64,000 bases of DNA from Hyphomicrobium facile. Lineage in GTDB: Bacteria > Pseudomonadota > Alphaproteobacteria > Rhizobiales > Hyphomicrobiaceae. The notes beneath the pieces are model-generated. The model searched no databases and was not told where the DNA came from. It saw only the letters and a program-made list of their open reading frames with translations. Each line of letters begins with the position of its first letter. Position 1 is the first letter of the stretch. The translations under genes were made by a program, and so were the position numbers. The stretch covers positions 746,501 through 810,500 of the forward strand of contig NZ_FPCH01000001.1 of the NCBI RefSeq assembly GCF_900116175.1. The letters are read 5' to 3'. Below are positions 62,429-64,000 of the stretch, one piece after another.

Positions 62429-63853
62429 ATGGCTGGATCCGCAACGAATTTTACGGGCGCCAGTTCTGCCTTCGGCACGCTCCCGGTTCTAAAAGAAGAA
62501 CGTCAGCTCGGACTATTGGACCACTCTTGGGTCAACATCGGAATCGCGGTCGCCACCTGGGCCTTTCTCCTCGGTGGAACGACTGCGATGTTCGTCGGTG
62601 CGCGCGATGGCATCGCGGCCATCATTATCGGCAACGTCATCGGCGTCGCGATCGTGTCGGTGAGTGTTTGCCTCGGCACGAGCAAATACGGCGTCGAACA
62701 ATTTACGTTTGCGCGCAGCGTTTTCGGGCGTGCAGGCGTGCTGATGCTCGTGTGCATCTTTCTCGCGATCTACGGTGTCGGCTGGTCGTCCGTCTTGGCG
62801 ATCATGTTCGGCCGCGCGATCAGCGAGGTCACGAACAGCACGGCCGGAACGACCATAGGTCCGAACGATCTCGGGGTGACGGCATTCGCGATCATCGCCA
62901 TCGCGGTTTCCTGGGTGCTTCTCTGGAAAGGGCCGACTGCGGTCAAATGGTTGAACCGGATCGTGGGGCCCGGAAAACTCGCGCTCTGCGCGGGTATCTT
63001 GATACTTCTCTTCGCCGAGAAATCATGGAGCGCCATCGCTGCTGCGGCCCCGCTGCAGCCGTTCGACGATCCGAGCACGAATTTCATGGTCGCGGTCGAG
63101 ATCAATCTTGCCGCGAGTTTCGGATGGTGGCCGATCCTCGGCAATATCGCTCGCTTCACCAAGACGCCGCGTGCAGCATTGTGGCCGAATATCACCGGCA
63201 TCTTCGCGGCAGCGGTCGTCGGCGAGGTGATCGGACTGCTGGCGGCGCTGAGTCTCGGCAATTTCGATCCCACGGCTTGGATGATCCCGCTCGGCGGAAT
63301 GACCATCGGCGTCATCGCGCTGCTGTTCATCGGCTTGGCGAACATCACTGCGATCGTCAGCATCTTCTACGGAATGTGCCTCGCGATGCGACAGGCGGGA
63401 GGGCGGCGCTTCGAGAACATCCCTTGGGGTGTCTTGACGGGCGCCCTCTTCATTCCGGTGATCATCGTCTCGTTCTTCCCAGCCCAGATCTACGACAATT
63501 TCTTCGTATTTCTTGCGTGGACTGCGCTCGGCTTCGCGCCTCTCTCCGGCGTTACGGCGGTCGATTACATCCTGTTGCGGCGAGGGCAGGTGAACTCACG
63601 CGACCTTTACCGCGACGAGCCTGGAACAGACTACGCGTTCTGGGGCGGAGTTAACTGGATCGCTTTCATCGCGCTCATCGTCGGCGGGCTCGTCTACTAC
63701 GCGCTCTTCAACCCGCTGTCGCTCACCGCACACAACGCCCTGTTCAATGTGATCAGTGCGTCGGTCCCGTCATGCATCGCGGCGGGATTGGTCCACTATG
63801 TCTTGACCAAGAGTTTGTTGCGGCCGGGCGGAAGAGGTGGATACGCCGCGTAA
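62429..63853 (+). CDS. NCS1-family nucleobase:cation symporter-like permease
   Basis: The 474-residue protein has about 12 membrane helices and the NCS1 build: an N-terminal LLDHSWVNIGIAVATWAFLLGG, helix 3 GVEQFTFARSVFGRAG, the helix-6 segment FGWWPILGNIARFTK, and GFAPLSGVTAVDYILLRRGQVN near helix 10. NCS1 carriers bring in cytosine, purines, hydantoins, allantoin, thiamine or pyridoxine with H+ or Na+. Here it should import the substrate of the Rieske system. Last gene of that operon, followed by a terminator. Confidence 0.9.
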   Translation: MAGSATNFTGASSAFGTLPVLKEERQLGLLDHSWVNIGIAVATWAFLLGGTTAMFVGARDGIAAIIIGNVIGVAIVSVSVCLGTSKYGVEQFTFARSVFGRAGVLMLVCIFLAIYGVGWSSVLAIMFGRAISEVTNSTAGTTIGPNDLGVTAFAIIAIAVSWVLLWKGPTAVKWLNRIVGPGKLALCAGILILLFAEKSWSAIAAAAPLQPFDDPSTNFMVAVEINLAASFGWWPILGNIARFTKTPRAALWPNITGIFAAAVVGEVIGLLAALSLGNFDPTAWMIPLGGMTIGVIALLFIGLANITAIVSIFYGMCLAMRQAGGRRFENIPWGVLTGALFIPVIIVSFFPAQIYDNFFVFLAWTALGFAPLSGVTAVDYILLRRGQVNSRDLYRDEPGTDYAFWGGVNWIAFIALIVGGLVYYALFNPLSLTAHNALFNVISASVPSCIAAGLVHYVLTKSLLRPGGRGGYAA

Positions 63854-63859
63854 CGTTGC

Positions 63860-63891
63860 AAAGCGCCGGCCATTGTGCCGGCGCTTTTTTT
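63860..63891 (+). terminator. Terminator of the Rieske cluster operon
   Basis: The stem AAAGCGCCGGC pairs with GCCGGCGCTTT around the loop CATTGT and ends in eight T residues. It closes the operon, just after the permease stop. Confidence 0.9.
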
Positions 63892-64000
63892 TGATTTTCA
63901 AAGCCGCTCGCATTTTCACTGAATGCTATTTCTCGTGTGCGCCGGCTTTTGCGTGCGCTTCCGTTCGCATTATTGGCGTTGTTCGCCCCATTCGATCCGG

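Noticed and set aside
63923..64000. Possible start of a new secreted-protein gene at the right edge (GTG 63937 gives a hydrophobic leader)
   Set aside because: Only about 20 codons are visible, several frames are open, and no ribosome site is seen; not enough to call.

Overview
The window is about 64 kb of gene-dense, high-GC (roughly 60 % by eye) bacterial chromosome from an alphaproteobacterium of the order Hyphomicrobiales, with Hyphomicrobium or a close relative as the best guess. The evidence is the petABC cytochrome bc1 operon without extra subunits, a PetP/PetR-like regulator pair, a CIRCE-controlled groESL, an HvrA/MvaT-type H-NS protein, a Zur of the alphaproteobacterial type, the CoA-pyrophosphatase / small membrane protein / CCA-transferase trio, and a partial methylmalonyl-CoA mutase gene. 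The identification rests on protein resemblance only. I saw no rRNA, tRNA, CRISPR array, transposase or prophage.

Layout. 0-6.4 kb: start of mutA, a HerA-like ATPase, a DUF4236 membrane protein, two neighbouring patatin phospholipases (a lipoprotein and a cyclic-nucleotide-binding fusion) and an Fe-type superoxide dismutase. 6.3-10.1 kb: a long non-coding stretch, an H-NS-like protein, then groES-groEL. 10.1-13.1 kb: a secreted protein, a DXD glycosyltransferase, an extreme Ala/Glu protein and a small conserved protein. 13.1-16.0 kb: a lipid-remodelling operon (PlcP-type phosphoesterase, btaA, btaB) with a candidate Pho box. 16-26.8 kb: cca, Nudix, a secreted lysozyme-like protein, an Old Yellow Enzyme with a palindromic operator, a DUF2235 hydrolase, hemF, an ABC exporter, a membrane methyltransferase and trmL. 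27.0-29.9 kb: petABC. 29.9-34.7 kb: methylthioadenosine salvage (mtnP, apt, mtnA and an Ald2-like aldolase) with an embedded zinc-ribbon protein and alpha/beta hydrolase. 34.8-53.2 kb: catalase, a histone-H1-like repeat protein, and housekeeping genes (ychF, pth, rplY, zur, prs, pgeF, a MidA-like methyltransferase, lgt, ubiK, proC, a petP-petR-kinase operon, ilvE). 53.2-57.6 kb: a Cys-rich secreted peptide, arfB, a duplicated pair of family-2 glycosyltransferases and a methyltransferase. 57.7-63.9 kb: an accessory catabolic cluster with an uncharacterised protein, a GlxA/CdhR-type AraC regulator, a Rieske oxygenase, its flavin/ferredoxin reductase, a 61-residue membrane protein and an NCS1 permease.

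How the genes fit together. Two themes stand out. First, BtaA transfers the aminocarboxypropyl group of S-adenosylmethionine to diacylglycerol and releases methylthioadenosine. The PlcP-type enzyme upstream would supply the diacylglycerol, and the MtnP/Apt/MtnA/Ald2 cluster 15 kb away could recycle the methylthioadenosine. The window therefore holds a plausible complete route from phospholipid to betaine lipid, with by-product salvage. Second, the 57.7-63.9 kb cluster looks like a self-contained uptake, oxygenation and regulation unit for a small, perhaps N-methylated or heterocyclic, nitrogen compound. It is the best candidate here for a system that is not yet described.
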